This document shows, one piece after another, positions 34,644 through 42,281 of a stretch of DNA of 64,000 nucleotides (the stretch's first letter is position 1; the number at the start of each line of letters is the position of its first letter). This DNA is from Haladaptatus caseinilyticus (lineage in GTDB: Archaea; Halobacteriota; Halobacteria; Halobacteriales; Haladaptataceae): contig NZ_CP111036.1 of the NCBI RefSeq assembly GCF_026248685.1, positions 806,001 through 870,000 of the forward strand, given 5' to 3'. The notes beneath the pieces were generated by a model. That model ran no database searches. It saw only the letters and a program-made list of their open reading frames with translations, and had not been told where the DNA came from. The translations under genes were made by a program, and so were the position numbers.

Positions 34644-35252
34644 TTATTCGGGATATTTCGGCTCGCGCTTTTCGGCCCGCTCCAGTGCGGTTTCGATAAC
34701 GTCGCGTACGTCGCCGTGGAATTCCCCGCCGTGTCCGGCGTACATGTGTTCGACCGAGTCGGGCATCCTGTCGAGGATTTCACGAATGCTGTCGATGAGG
34801 TCCTCGCGGGATTGACCGGGCATGTCAGTACGCCCGAAACTGCCGTAGTCGAAGGCCCCGTCGTCGTGAACCACCACGTCCCCACTGAAGACGGTCGAGT
34901 CGCTGACGAAAACGAGGTGGTCGTCCGCGTGGCCGGGCGTGTAGATGGCTTCGAACTCCTCGTCGCCGATCGTGAGTGTGTCGCCGTCGTCGATAGCCAC
35001 GTCCCGGCGAGGATGTGCGTCGTAGGCAACGAGTTCCGCGTCGAATTCGTCCAACACGGCATCGAGTTGCTCGACGTGGTCGCCGTGCTGATGGGTGAGA
35101 ACGACGGCATCGAGGGAAGCCGTGTGGTCTCGAATCACGTCCACAACGCCATTCATCGCACCAGCATCGACGAGGACGGGGCGGCCACCGAGTGCGAGAT
35201 ACGCGTTGCAGGTGAACGCCTCAGCGTCGGCAGTGACGTTGGTAACTTGCAT
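34644..35252 (-). CDS. MBL-fold hydrolase, glyoxalase II-like
   Basis: A 202-residue metallo-beta-lactamase fold protein. The metal motif is THQHGDHVEQLD, with H in TPGHADDH, D in FSGDVVVHDDG and H in YAGHGGEFH. This layout is that of the glyoxalase II-like group. The start MQVTNVTADAEAF at 35252 was preferred to 35279. The substrate is unknown. It is divergent from the DUF5786 gene. Confidence 0.88.
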   Translation of the reverse strand: MQVTNVTADAEAFTCNAYLALGGRPVLVDAGAMNGVVDVIRDHTASLDAVVLTHQHGDHVEQLDAVLDEFDAELVAYDAHPRRDVAIDDGDTLTIGDEEFEAIYTPGHADDHLVFVSDSTVFSGDVVVHDDGAFDYGSFGRTDMPGQSREDLIDSIREILDRMPDSVEHMYAGHGGEFHGDVRDVIETALERAEKREPKYPE

Positions 35253-35333
35253 GTCGGGGTGTTTTCCGTCATCTACCAAAATTCTGACGGGCGGCGAGGC
35301 ACTTTAGTGATAGAAGAACGTAACGATGAACGT

Positions 35334-35516
35334 ATGGGCTTTGGGAGCTACGACGAATCCGAACAAGAAAACCGAGAGTACAGTGCCGATTTGGACGACG
35401 ACAGCGGCGTCAACACGTCCGAACACGACCACGAGGGGAGCGTCAGTTTCGAGTTCGGAGAATCGAACGACGAGCTGCTAAACCGGCTCTCGGACATCAA
35501 AGACGGCGACAAATAG
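35334..35516 (+). CDS. DUF5786-like small acidic protein
   Basis: A 60-residue very acidic protein starting MGFGSYDESEQENREYSA and ending LLNRLSDIKDGDK. This matches what I recall of the haloarchaeal DUF5786 family, of unknown function. It ends one base before the GTG of the DUF99 gene, so the two are probably co-transcribed. Confidence 0.8.
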   Translation: MGFGSYDESEQENREYSADLDDDSGVNTSEHDHEGSVSFEFGESNDELLNRLSDIKDGDK

Positions 35517-35517
35517 C

Positions 35518-36096
35518 GTGAAACCCGGCGTCAGAGCGCTTGGCGTCGCGGAGTCGTACCACGACGGCGAGACTGGTAACACCGGCACCAGCACGCTCGC
35601 TGGCGTGGTAACGCGCGCAAGCAGGGTCATCGACGGCTTCGTTTTTGGAACGTGTACGATCGGCGGAACGGACGTGAGCGATGCGATTTGCTCCCTCGGT
35701 ACGCGCCTCGACCGTGAGGACGTACGCTACGTTCTCATCTCCGGAATCGCACTTTCGTGGTACAATATCGTAGATATGCACAGAATTTCCGACGTACTCG
35801 ACCGACCCGTCATCTCCGTCACGTTCGAGGAAAGCGACGGACTGGACGCATCACTCGCCACCGAATTTTCCGGTGAGAATCTCGAACGACGCCGAGAGAT
35901 CTACCGACGACAGCCACCGCGGCAGGAACTCTCGGTCAACGAGCAGACGATCTTCGTCCGAAACGTCGGCGTTACGGACGACGAAGCACACGACGTGATC
36001 CGAACGTTTACCCCGGAAGGCGGCCGACCGGAACCGCTCCGAGTCGCGAGGATAGCGGCCCGCGCCGGAGACGAGTGGCGGACGACGGCACGCTAG
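35518..36096 (+). CDS. DUF99 protein, endonuclease dU family
   Basis: A 192-residue DUF99 (UPF0215) protein with a GTG start at 35518. Family segments are KPGVRALGVAESY, VIDGFVFGTCTIGGTDVSDAI, YVLISGIALSWYNIVDMHRI and PVISVTFEESDGL. Annotations call it endonuclease dU, acting on deoxyuridine-containing DNA. Its position directly upstream of a uracil-DNA glycosylase supports a repair role. The DUF5786 gene ends one base before. Confidence 0.9.
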   Translation: MKPGVRALGVAESYHDGETGNTGTSTLAGVVTRASRVIDGFVFGTCTIGGTDVSDAICSLGTRLDREDVRYVLISGIALSWYNIVDMHRISDVLDRPVISVTFEESDGLDASLATEFSGENLERRREIYRRQPPRQELSVNEQTIFVRNVGVTDDEAHDVIRTFTPEGGRPEPLRVARIAARAGDEWRTTAR

Positions 36097-36153
36097 ACCG
36101 GTAGCGAACACAGGCCGCGGGAAATTAATACGTCCCGCTCGTTTTCACCGTAC

Positions 36154-36741
36154 ATGGGTACGATGGAGGGACTGGAAGTCACCGAATGTGAGCGCTGTCC
36201 GGCGCTCGTGGACTGTCGGAGCCAAATCGTCAACGGGACCGGACCGGAAGACGCGGACCTCCTGTTCGTCGGGGAAGGACCGGGTGCGAACGAAGACGAG
36301 CAGGGCGAACCGTTCGTCGGACGGAGTGGATCCGTGTTGGACGAGAAACTACGCGATGCGGGGCTTTCGCGTGCCGACGTTCGAATCACCAACTGTGTAC
36401 GCTGTCGGCCGCCAGAAAACCGTGACCCGACGAAGGAGGAACTGAACAACTGCCGGGAGTATTTAGAACGTGAAATCGAACTGGCGAATCCGGACGTTAT
36501 CGTCACGCTCGGAAAGGTCCCGAGCGAACATCTCCTCGAGCGCGACGTGGCGGTGACGAACGAGGCTGGAACGATAGCCAACGCCGAACTCGGAGGCGAG
36601 ATACGCGACGTGCTCATCTGTGTTCACCCCGCGGCTACCCTCTACGACAGGAGTCAGGACTCCACGTTCGAAAGCACGATCGGGAAGGCCGCCAGCATGG
36701 CGGGTTCGAACAGCGGACAGTCGAGTCTCGGTGAGTTCTAA
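36154..36741 (+). CDS. Uracil-DNA glycosylase, family 4 (iron-sulfur)
   Basis: A 195-residue family 4 glycosylase. Motif 1 is GEGPGANEDEQGEPFVGRSG and motif 2 is CVHPAATL. Cysteines in CERC (12-15) and CVRC, four in all, fit the [4Fe-4S] site. It removes uracil from DNA. The usual A of GEAPG is G here, a mild variant. The gene lies 57 bases after DUF99. Confidence 0.93.
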   Translation: MGTMEGLEVTECERCPALVDCRSQIVNGTGPEDADLLFVGEGPGANEDEQGEPFVGRSGSVLDEKLRDAGLSRADVRITNCVRCRPPENRDPTKEELNNCREYLEREIELANPDVIVTLGKVPSEHLLERDVAVTNEAGTIANAELGGEIRDVLICVHPAATLYDRSQDSTFESTIGKAASMAGSNSGQSSLGEF

Positions 36742-36780
36742 AACTGGAAGCGTCGGTCAGGAAAGCGCGGAATCAGCCGG

Positions 36781-37842
36781 TTACGACCCCGCGCCGAGTT
36801 CGGCAAGCAAGTGTGAGATGTGGAGTCTGTCGTTCGTCCCCTCGGTCAGATCCATATCGACTTCTGCTGCCAACAGTACTGCCTCGGCGAGCGACTCACC
36901 GGTGTATCTGTTCGATCGGCCGAAGGCGTCCATGATTTCTTCGAGCACTTCGTCCCCGCTGTACCCCTCGTCGATGAGGAGTTCATCAAGCGAACTTCGA
37001 GCATCAGTGAACTGTCCATTTTCGGCCTGTTCCATCATCTTCTCGACGCGTCCTCGAATGCCGAATTCACGAAGCACCTGGTAGGCGTCCGTGGTGACGG
37101 CACCCTCCTGTTCGTGGAGGAGTTGGGCACCCAAAATCGCCTTTCTGAGGTCGCCTTTCGCGTAGCCAGCGACGAATCGCAGGCCCATCTCGTCGTACTC
37201 GGCGTTTTCGGCTTCCAGAATCGGTTCGAGCACGTCGATGATCTCGTCTTCGGTAGGGCTCCGCATCGAGACGGGGAAGCATCGCGATTTGATCGGCGGA
37301 ATGAGCTTCGTCGGTTGGCGAGTAGTGATGACGAACTGCGTCGTTTCGTGGTACTGTTCCATTACCCGACGAAGCGCCTGCTGGAAGTCCTCGCGGATAG
37401 CCTCGGCGTTGTCGAGAACGATGGTTTTATACTCGCCGGAAGAGGGCGCATAGCCCGCGTATTCCTTGAGAACGTGATTTATCATCTCGCGCTTCGACCA
37501 CTGGCGTTTGTACTTTTTGCGTTTGCTCGACCCGTGACGATACTGTTTCGAAAATTCGGTTTCACCCTGCAGAAAGTTCGAAAATCGCGGGTCGTTCCGG
37601 ATCTCTTTTTTCGTACGGTCGAAGAAGTCCGCGACGTTGATTTCCACGAGGTCGTTGTCCGGGTCATCGTGTGCCTCGCGCGCCAGTGCTCGTACAGCGG
37701 CAGTTTTCCCGCACCCTTCCGGTCCGTAGAGAACGATGTTGATCGGCTCGTTCACCGCCCGCTCCAGATAGTCACGCACTGCTGGTTGTGGCAGGTCGGA
37801 CAGGTTGGGGGCGTACGTTTCGGTCCACAGCGGCGACTCCAT
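36781..37842 (-). CDS. rfcC: Replication factor C small subunit (second paralogue type)
   Basis: A 353-residue clamp-loader ATPase. Walker A is GPEGCGKT (about 40-47), Walker B is TIVLDNAE (a DNAE variant of DEAD), and the SRC motif is KSRCFPVSM. A basic insert, RHGSSKRKKYKRQWSKRE at about 104-121, is not found in the main RFC small subunit. Haloarchaea have two small subunits (RfcA and RfcC), and this fits RfcC. It helps load the PCNA sliding clamp. It is convergent with the UDG gene. Confidence 0.9.
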   Translation of the reverse strand: MESPLWTETYAPNLSDLPQPAVRDYLERAVNEPINIVLYGPEGCGKTAAVRALAREAHDDPDNDLVEINVADFFDRTKKEIRNDPRFSNFLQGETEFSKQYRHGSSKRKKYKRQWSKREMINHVLKEYAGYAPSSGEYKTIVLDNAEAIREDFQQALRRVMEQYHETTQFVITTRQPTKLIPPIKSRCFPVSMRSPTEDEIIDVLEPILEAENAEYDEMGLRFVAGYAKGDLRKAILGAQLLHEQEGAVTTDAYQVLREFGIRGRVEKMMEQAENGQFTDARSSLDELLIDEGYSGDEVLEEIMDAFGRSNRYTGESLAEAVLLAAEVDMDLTEGTNDRLHISHLLAELGAGS

Positions 37843-37964
37843 CGAGATGTCATAGCAGGTCGCCGGACAAGAATCGGTCGGTTGTGCTGTCCGAACTTGG
37901 TCGTATGAAATGGAGGTCTATGAAAAATACGACTTGTCGAGTGAGTCGAAACCACGAGACTCGC

Positions 37965-40007
37965 TTATGCGCTCGTCTCGTTCGCAGCGGTCGTCGCAGT
38001 GCCAGCTTCAGTCGTCCTGTTCGAAACCACTGTCGTCCCTCCGACAGCAGTGGTTTCGTTCGCAACAGTGGTCGTCTCTTCGGCAACGGTCGTCTCTTCG
38101 GCAACGGTCGTCTCTTCGGCAACAGTGGTTTCGTTCGCAACAGTGGTCGTCTCTTCAGCAGCAGCAGTCGTCGCCTCTTCAACAGCGGTCGTCTTCTCTT
38201 CAGCAACGGTGGTCGTCTCTGCGACAGTCGTCGTCTCGTTCGCGGCCGTCGTGGTTCCCTCGGCGGCCTCGATCGTGATCGAGGCGAGTTCGCCGAAGTT
38301 TTCGGTGTAGACGCCGTGGGTGTACGTACCGGGTTCGACGTCGCTGGTGTCGATACAGTACGTCACGTCCACGCTTTCACCGGGTCCGAGCGATACTTCT
38401 TTGCGCTCGACCACGGTGCCCTCCAACCGGAAATCAACGTTTTGCGTGAGTTCCTGATCGGTAGGGTTGGTGATCGTCGCGCTTACCTTGATAGTTTCGC
38501 CAACAGTCGCGTTGAGCGGCGCTTCGAGGTTCTCCACGTCGAGCGACGGTCCGAGGTTGGAGACATTGCTGACCTGACCATCCGCTTCGGCAGTGGTGGT
38601 CGCTTCCGCAGTCGTCGTCTCCTCGGTGGCCGTCGTCTCGTTCGCGGCAGTGGTCGTCTCCTCAGCAGTGGTCGTTTCCGCTGCCGGAGGTTGTTCGGCC
38701 GTCGTCGTCTCCGCGACCGTCGTCGTTTCCGCACCACCTTCGACGGTCACGTTCGCCTGGTCAACCACGATTTCGCCGTCCACGACGTACGGGAGGTCTT
38801 CGGCTCCCTCGGACGTGACGAAGTCGTAGACCTCGTTATCGTTGGTGTCGAGGTGCGGCATGGCGATGAGCGGCTGACTTTCGTTCAGCGGTTCGTCGAG
38901 GGTCACGGTGACGTTTTCGTGCGTCCCGGGTTCGAGATACTCCGACGAACCGACGACGCTTCCGATGACGTTTCCATCGAGCAGAGTCTCGTCGTGAATC
39001 GCGACGAAGCCACCCTCAGACATGGTAACCGAGTCGATGGTGACGGTCTCTCCGCTCGTAGTTTGGTCTTCGAAGGTCACGTTCGCATCGAGCTCCTGCG
39101 GTTGTTCGGGGACACCGGGTTGTCCCGGTATCGCCGGAACGCTCAGATTCGATGGAAGCTCAACGACGATGGTCGAGTTCTCGATGGAGATGTCGCGGAG
39201 TTCGACCCGGACGGTTTCGAGGTCGCTCGGAACCGTCACGTCGGACTCTTCCACGGCTGTCTGGACGTCCTCTTGCGAGACGTTCTGGCCACGTTCGATG
39301 ACGTCCTGCGTCGATTCGTTTTCGAGCAGGGCAGTCACGTTGACGCGAACCGTCTCGTCCTGCAAGTCAACGCCGCTGATCGTCTCGGTGCGGTCCGGTT
39401 CGGTGCTGTCGCCGACCACGAACGACCACTCGTCGATGTTCAGCGAATCGACTTGGAAGACGAGTTCGTTCGTCTGATTCGTCTCGTTGTCGGCTGGTGG
39501 TTCTTCGGCTTCACCGACGGTGATTTCCGCGTCGTCGGTGATGACCTCACCGTTTGCCGTGTATGGCCCATCGACGGTTCCGTTACTGATGACGAAACCG
39601 TACACCTCGTTCGCGTTGGTGTCCTGGTGCGGCATGGCGATGAGCGTCTGGCTCTCGGTAATCGGGCGCGCAAGCGTCACGGTGACGTTTTCGTGCGTCC
39701 CGGGTTCGAGATACACCGAGTTACCGAGCACGCTGCCCACGACGTTCCCTTCGAGGAGCGTTTCGTCGTGAATCGCGACGAAGCCGCCCTCCGGAACGGT
39801 AACCGATTCGATGACGATGGTTTCGCCGTCGCTCTGTTGTTCGTTGATAGTTACGTTCGATTGTGATTCCCCCTGCAGGTCTGTAACCCGCATTTCTGAT
39901 GCTGTATCCGCCTGTCCTGTGGCTCCCAGCGATATCGCTACACCGCCGGCAAGTACCACGAGAACAGCCACGAATGTGGCACTAACAGTTCTCGGGATTC
40001 GTGTCAT
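37965..40007 (-). CDS. Secreted Thr-rich protein with two DUF7282-like domains
   Basis: A 680-residue exported protein. The signal peptide is TVSATFVAVLVVLAGGVAISLG (about 7-28). Two related domains (about 60-165 and 320-425) share EGGFVAIHDETLL, YLEPGTHENVTVTL and LIAMPHxDTN and match DUF7282. A CARDB-like domain lies at about 495-575. The rest is low complexity: Thr/Ala/Glu linkers at 435-490 and 585-680 with many NETT sequons (potential N-glycosylation sites). No PGF-CTERM or other anchor follows; it stops at NETSA. It is probably a glycosylated surface or released protein. Confidence 0.82.
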   Translation of the reverse strand: MTRIPRTVSATFVAVLVVLAGGVAISLGATGQADTASEMRVTDLQGESQSNVTINEQQSDGETIVIESVTVPEGGFVAIHDETLLEGNVVGSVLGNSVYLEPGTHENVTVTLARPITESQTLIAMPHQDTNANEVYGFVISNGTVDGPYTANGEVITDDAEITVGEAEEPPADNETNQTNELVFQVDSLNIDEWSFVVGDSTEPDRTETISGVDLQDETVRVNVTALLENESTQDVIERGQNVSQEDVQTAVEESDVTVPSDLETVRVELRDISIENSTIVVELPSNLSVPAIPGQPGVPEQPQELDANVTFEDQTTSGETVTIDSVTMSEGGFVAIHDETLLDGNVIGSVVGSSEYLEPGTHENVTVTLDEPLNESQPLIAMPHLDTNDNEVYDFVTSEGAEDLPYVVDGEIVVDQANVTVEGGAETTTVAETTTAEQPPAAETTTAEETTTAANETTATEETTTAEATTTAEADGQVSNVSNLGPSLDVENLEAPLNATVGETIKVSATITNPTDQELTQNVDFRLEGTVVERKEVSLGPGESVDVTYCIDTSDVEPGTYTHGVYTENFGELASITIEAAEGTTTAANETTTVAETTTVAEEKTTAVEEATTAAAEETTTVANETTVAEETTVAEETTVAEETTTVANETTAVGGTTVVSNRTTEAGTATTAANETSA
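37975..38240. repeat. Minisatellite in the Thr-rich tail
   Basis: On the minus strand the tail encodes repeated TTVAEE and TTVANE units from near-identical 18-base repeats (on the plus strand TCTTCGGCAACGGTCG and TTCGTTCGCAACAGTGG are seen several times, at about 38053-38150). Such tandem repeats are prone to slip, so tail length may vary between strains. Confidence 0.75.
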
Positions 40008-40216
40008 ATCTCCCTCCTCATCCGCGAACGAGGTGACGACGAGACGCCGGATAAACAGCTTCCACCGTTCACGGGATAAGATGCCAATTCGGGGAGTTAG
40101 GTCGCTCCTGCTTTCATTCCCCCTTCGTACAGCGGATGGGCTAGGCCGGTATTTCCTCTCGAGTCGAACGACGCTTTCGAAGGCGGTTTAGTTATCCATC
40201 CACGAATTGCCAGTAG

Positions 40217-41143
40217 ATGTCGATGCGAGTCACCTTCCTCGGAACCAGTGGGGCAGTGCCGACGACGGAGCGTAACCCGAGTGCCATCCTCGTCAACCGG
40301 GAAGGCGACCGTCTGCTGTTCGACGCCGCCGAGGGCACCCAACGTCAGATGATGCGCTTCGGGACGGGCTTTACCATCTCTGACCTGTTCATCTCGCACC
40401 TTCATGGCGACCACGTCCTCGGGATTCCGGGTCTCGTCCAGACGTGGAATTTCAACGACCGAGACGACCCGCTGATGATTTACACGCCGCGTGGAACCGG
40501 CGACGATATCGACACGCTCGTTCATGCGGTGGGCAGTCAGCCGTCGTTCCCGATTCACATCACGGAAGTCGCGCCGGGCGAAGTAGCAGTCCGCCGCGAC
40601 GAATACGAAGTTCGCGCGTTTCGCACCGATCACGAAACGAACTCCCTCGGCTACGCGCTGGTCGAAGACGACCGAAAGGGTCGCTTCGACCGCGAACACG
40701 CCGAAGAACTCGGCGTCCCCGTCGGCCCGAAGTTCCAGCAACTCCACGCCGGAAATCCGGTCGAACTCGACGACGGAACCGTCGTCAATCCCGAACAAGT
40801 CGTCGGCGACCCACGTCCCGGGCGCAAATTCGTCTACACCGCGGACACGCGCCCGTCGGAGCAAGTCGTTTCCATAGCCGAAGATGCGGACCTGCTCGTC
40901 CACGATGCGACCTTCGCCGATGACCGAGCGGATCGTGCGAGGAAAACGGCCCACTCGACCGCGGCACAGGCCGGAAACATCGCTCAACGAGCAGGGACGG
41001 TTCGACTCGCACTCATGCACGTTTCCTCACGCTACGCGGGCGACGTTTCGGCCCACCTCCGGGAAGCCCGCGAGGAGTTCGACGGCGAGGTGTTCGCCCC
41101 CGACGACGGCGATATCGTCGAAGTACCGTATCCGGACGAGTAG
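40217..41143 (+). CDS. rnz: Ribonuclease Z (tRNA 3' endonuclease)
   Basis: A 308-residue RNase Z. The metal motif is SHLHGDHVLGIPGL (about 59-72), with H in FRTDHETNSLGY, D in VYTADTRPSE and H in KTAHSTAAQAG. The flexible-arm and PxKxV-like regions fit the short (RNase Z-S) form. It cleaves the 3' trailer from pre-tRNA in the cytoplasm. ATG 40217 (SMRVTFLGTSGAVPT) is standard. Confidence 0.96.
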   Translation: MSMRVTFLGTSGAVPTTERNPSAILVNREGDRLLFDAAEGTQRQMMRFGTGFTISDLFISHLHGDHVLGIPGLVQTWNFNDRDDPLMIYTPRGTGDDIDTLVHAVGSQPSFPIHITEVAPGEVAVRRDEYEVRAFRTDHETNSLGYALVEDDRKGRFDREHAEELGVPVGPKFQQLHAGNPVELDDGTVVNPEQVVGDPRPGRKFVYTADTRPSEQVVSIAEDADLLVHDATFADDRADRARKTAHSTAAQAGNIAQRAGTVRLALMHVSSRYAGDVSAHLREAREEFDGEVFAPDDGDIVEVPYPDE

Positions 41144-41254
41144 CGCGAACGATCGGAACAGCCACCGCTAACGTGAATCGCCGGGTCCGGGCGAGTCGAT
41201 TTATCGAGCGACCTCGTGAGTTCCTTCCTTTACAGAACTATGTCAGTAGAATAT

Positions 41255-41277
41255 TATTTTGACGAAAATATTATATA
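41255..41277 (+). promoter_or_regulatory. AT-rich promoter of the amidase with inverted repeat
   Basis: TATTTT (41255-41260), GACG and AAAATA (41265-41270) form an inverted repeat that abuts TTATATA (41271-41277), the likely TATA box. The box centre is about 28 bases before ATG 41302, so the RNA is nearly leaderless. The region 41245-41300 is much richer in AT than the rest of the window. Confidence 0.65.
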
Positions 41278-41301
41278 GTTTTAGATTATTAATTAGTCTT
41301 G

Positions 41302-42162
41302 ATGGAGCAGAAAAGAAGAACGGTACTGAAGCAACTCGGAGCGGTCGGTACGGTCGGACTCGGTAGTGTCGGCTTATCCGGAACGGTGAGCGCGCACGTG
41401 CAAGACCCATACGCTGACAGATGGGTTGCGGCCGACTCCAGCAACTACACCAACGACAACAAGAGCGCGAGCGAAATCAACTGGGTTATCATCCACGTCA
41501 CCCAGGGAAGCTACGGTGGAACCGTCAGCTGGTTCCAAAACCCCGACTCAGATGTGAGCACCCAATACGTGATTCGCAACTCCGACGGCCACGCGACCCA
41601 GATGGTTCACAATGAGGATAGCGCCTGGCACGGCGGGGGGCAAAACTACAGCTTCCATTCCATCGGCATCGAACACGAGGGCTGGGTCGGCGAGACGAAC
41701 TTCACCGACGCGCTGTACCAGAAATCCGCCAACATCGTCAGCTGGCTCTGTGACACCTACGGTATCTCGAAAGTTCACCCGACCGGCGTCGCGCCGTGTG
41801 ACGCCCGGGACGGAAGCGGTATCATCGGCCACCACCAGGTACCCGAGTCCGACTGCGGCTACAACGACCACACCGACCCCGGTTCGACGTGGGACTGGAA
41901 CTACTTCATGAGCCTCGTCAACGGCAGTAGCGGCGGTGGAAACCGGTTCGTCGACGGCGACCGAGTCACGCCGACGACCAACCTAAACACGCGCGAACAG
42001 CCGGGAACCGACCAGCCGATCGTTGCCACGATTTCGCCCGGTGAAGTCGGCGAAATCATGAACGGCCCGATCGATAAAGACGGCTATCGCTGGTGGGGCG
42101 TCCACTGGCTCGACCGGAACGTGTGGGGTTGGTCCGTCGAGCGCTACCTCACCGACGCATAG
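41302..42162 (+). CDS. Tat-exported N-acetylmuramoyl-L-alanine amidase (Amidase_2) with SH3-like tail
   Basis: A 286-residue secreted protein. The signal has KRRTVLKQLGAVGTVGLG (a Tat RR motif) and a cleavage site near VSAHVQ. The Amidase_2 domain (about 40-195) has the zinc ligands H in VIIHVTQG, H in IGHHQVP and C/D in SDCGYNDHTDPG. The C-terminal 75 residues (TTNLNTREQPGTDQPI...GWSVERYL) resemble an SH3b cell-wall-binding domain. It would cleave the amide bond of peptidoglycan, which this cell lacks. ATG 41302 was chosen; a TTG three bases upstream would precede the RNA start. Confidence 0.9.
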   Translation: MEQKRRTVLKQLGAVGTVGLGSVGLSGTVSAHVQDPYADRWVAADSSNYTNDNKSASEINWVIIHVTQGSYGGTVSWFQNPDSDVSTQYVIRNSDGHATQMVHNEDSAWHGGGQNYSFHSIGIEHEGWVGETNFTDALYQKSANIVSWLCDTYGISKVHPTGVAPCDARDGSGIIGHHQVPESDCGYNDHTDPGSTWDWNYFMSLVNGSSGGGNRFVDGDRVTPTTNLNTREQPGTDQPIVATISPGEVGEIMNGPIDKDGYRWWGVHWLDRNVWGWSVERYLTDA

Positions 42163-42250
42163 ACCCGACGACAGCGTCCATTTTTGAGAACCGTCTACTC
42201 GTCAGCCTCGGTCACTTCCCGGCCCTCGTATCGGGTGTTTTCCGCGCCGG

Positions 42251-42260
42251 ATTTATATTT
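42251..42260 (+). promoter_or_regulatory. TATA box of the DUF460 gene
   Basis: ATTTATATTT has its centre about 27 bases before GTG 42282. The RNA start would fall at or next to the GTG, so it is a leaderless mRNA with a GTG start. Confidence 0.7.
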
Positions 42261-42281
42261 CGACGGTGCTTATCACGAACC

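Noticed and set aside
37788-39866. 692-residue plus-strand open frame, rich in Arg and Gly
   Set aside because: It lies opposite the Thr-rich secreted protein and rfcC. Stop-free antisense frames are common in GC-rich genes, and the composition is basic, not halophile-like.
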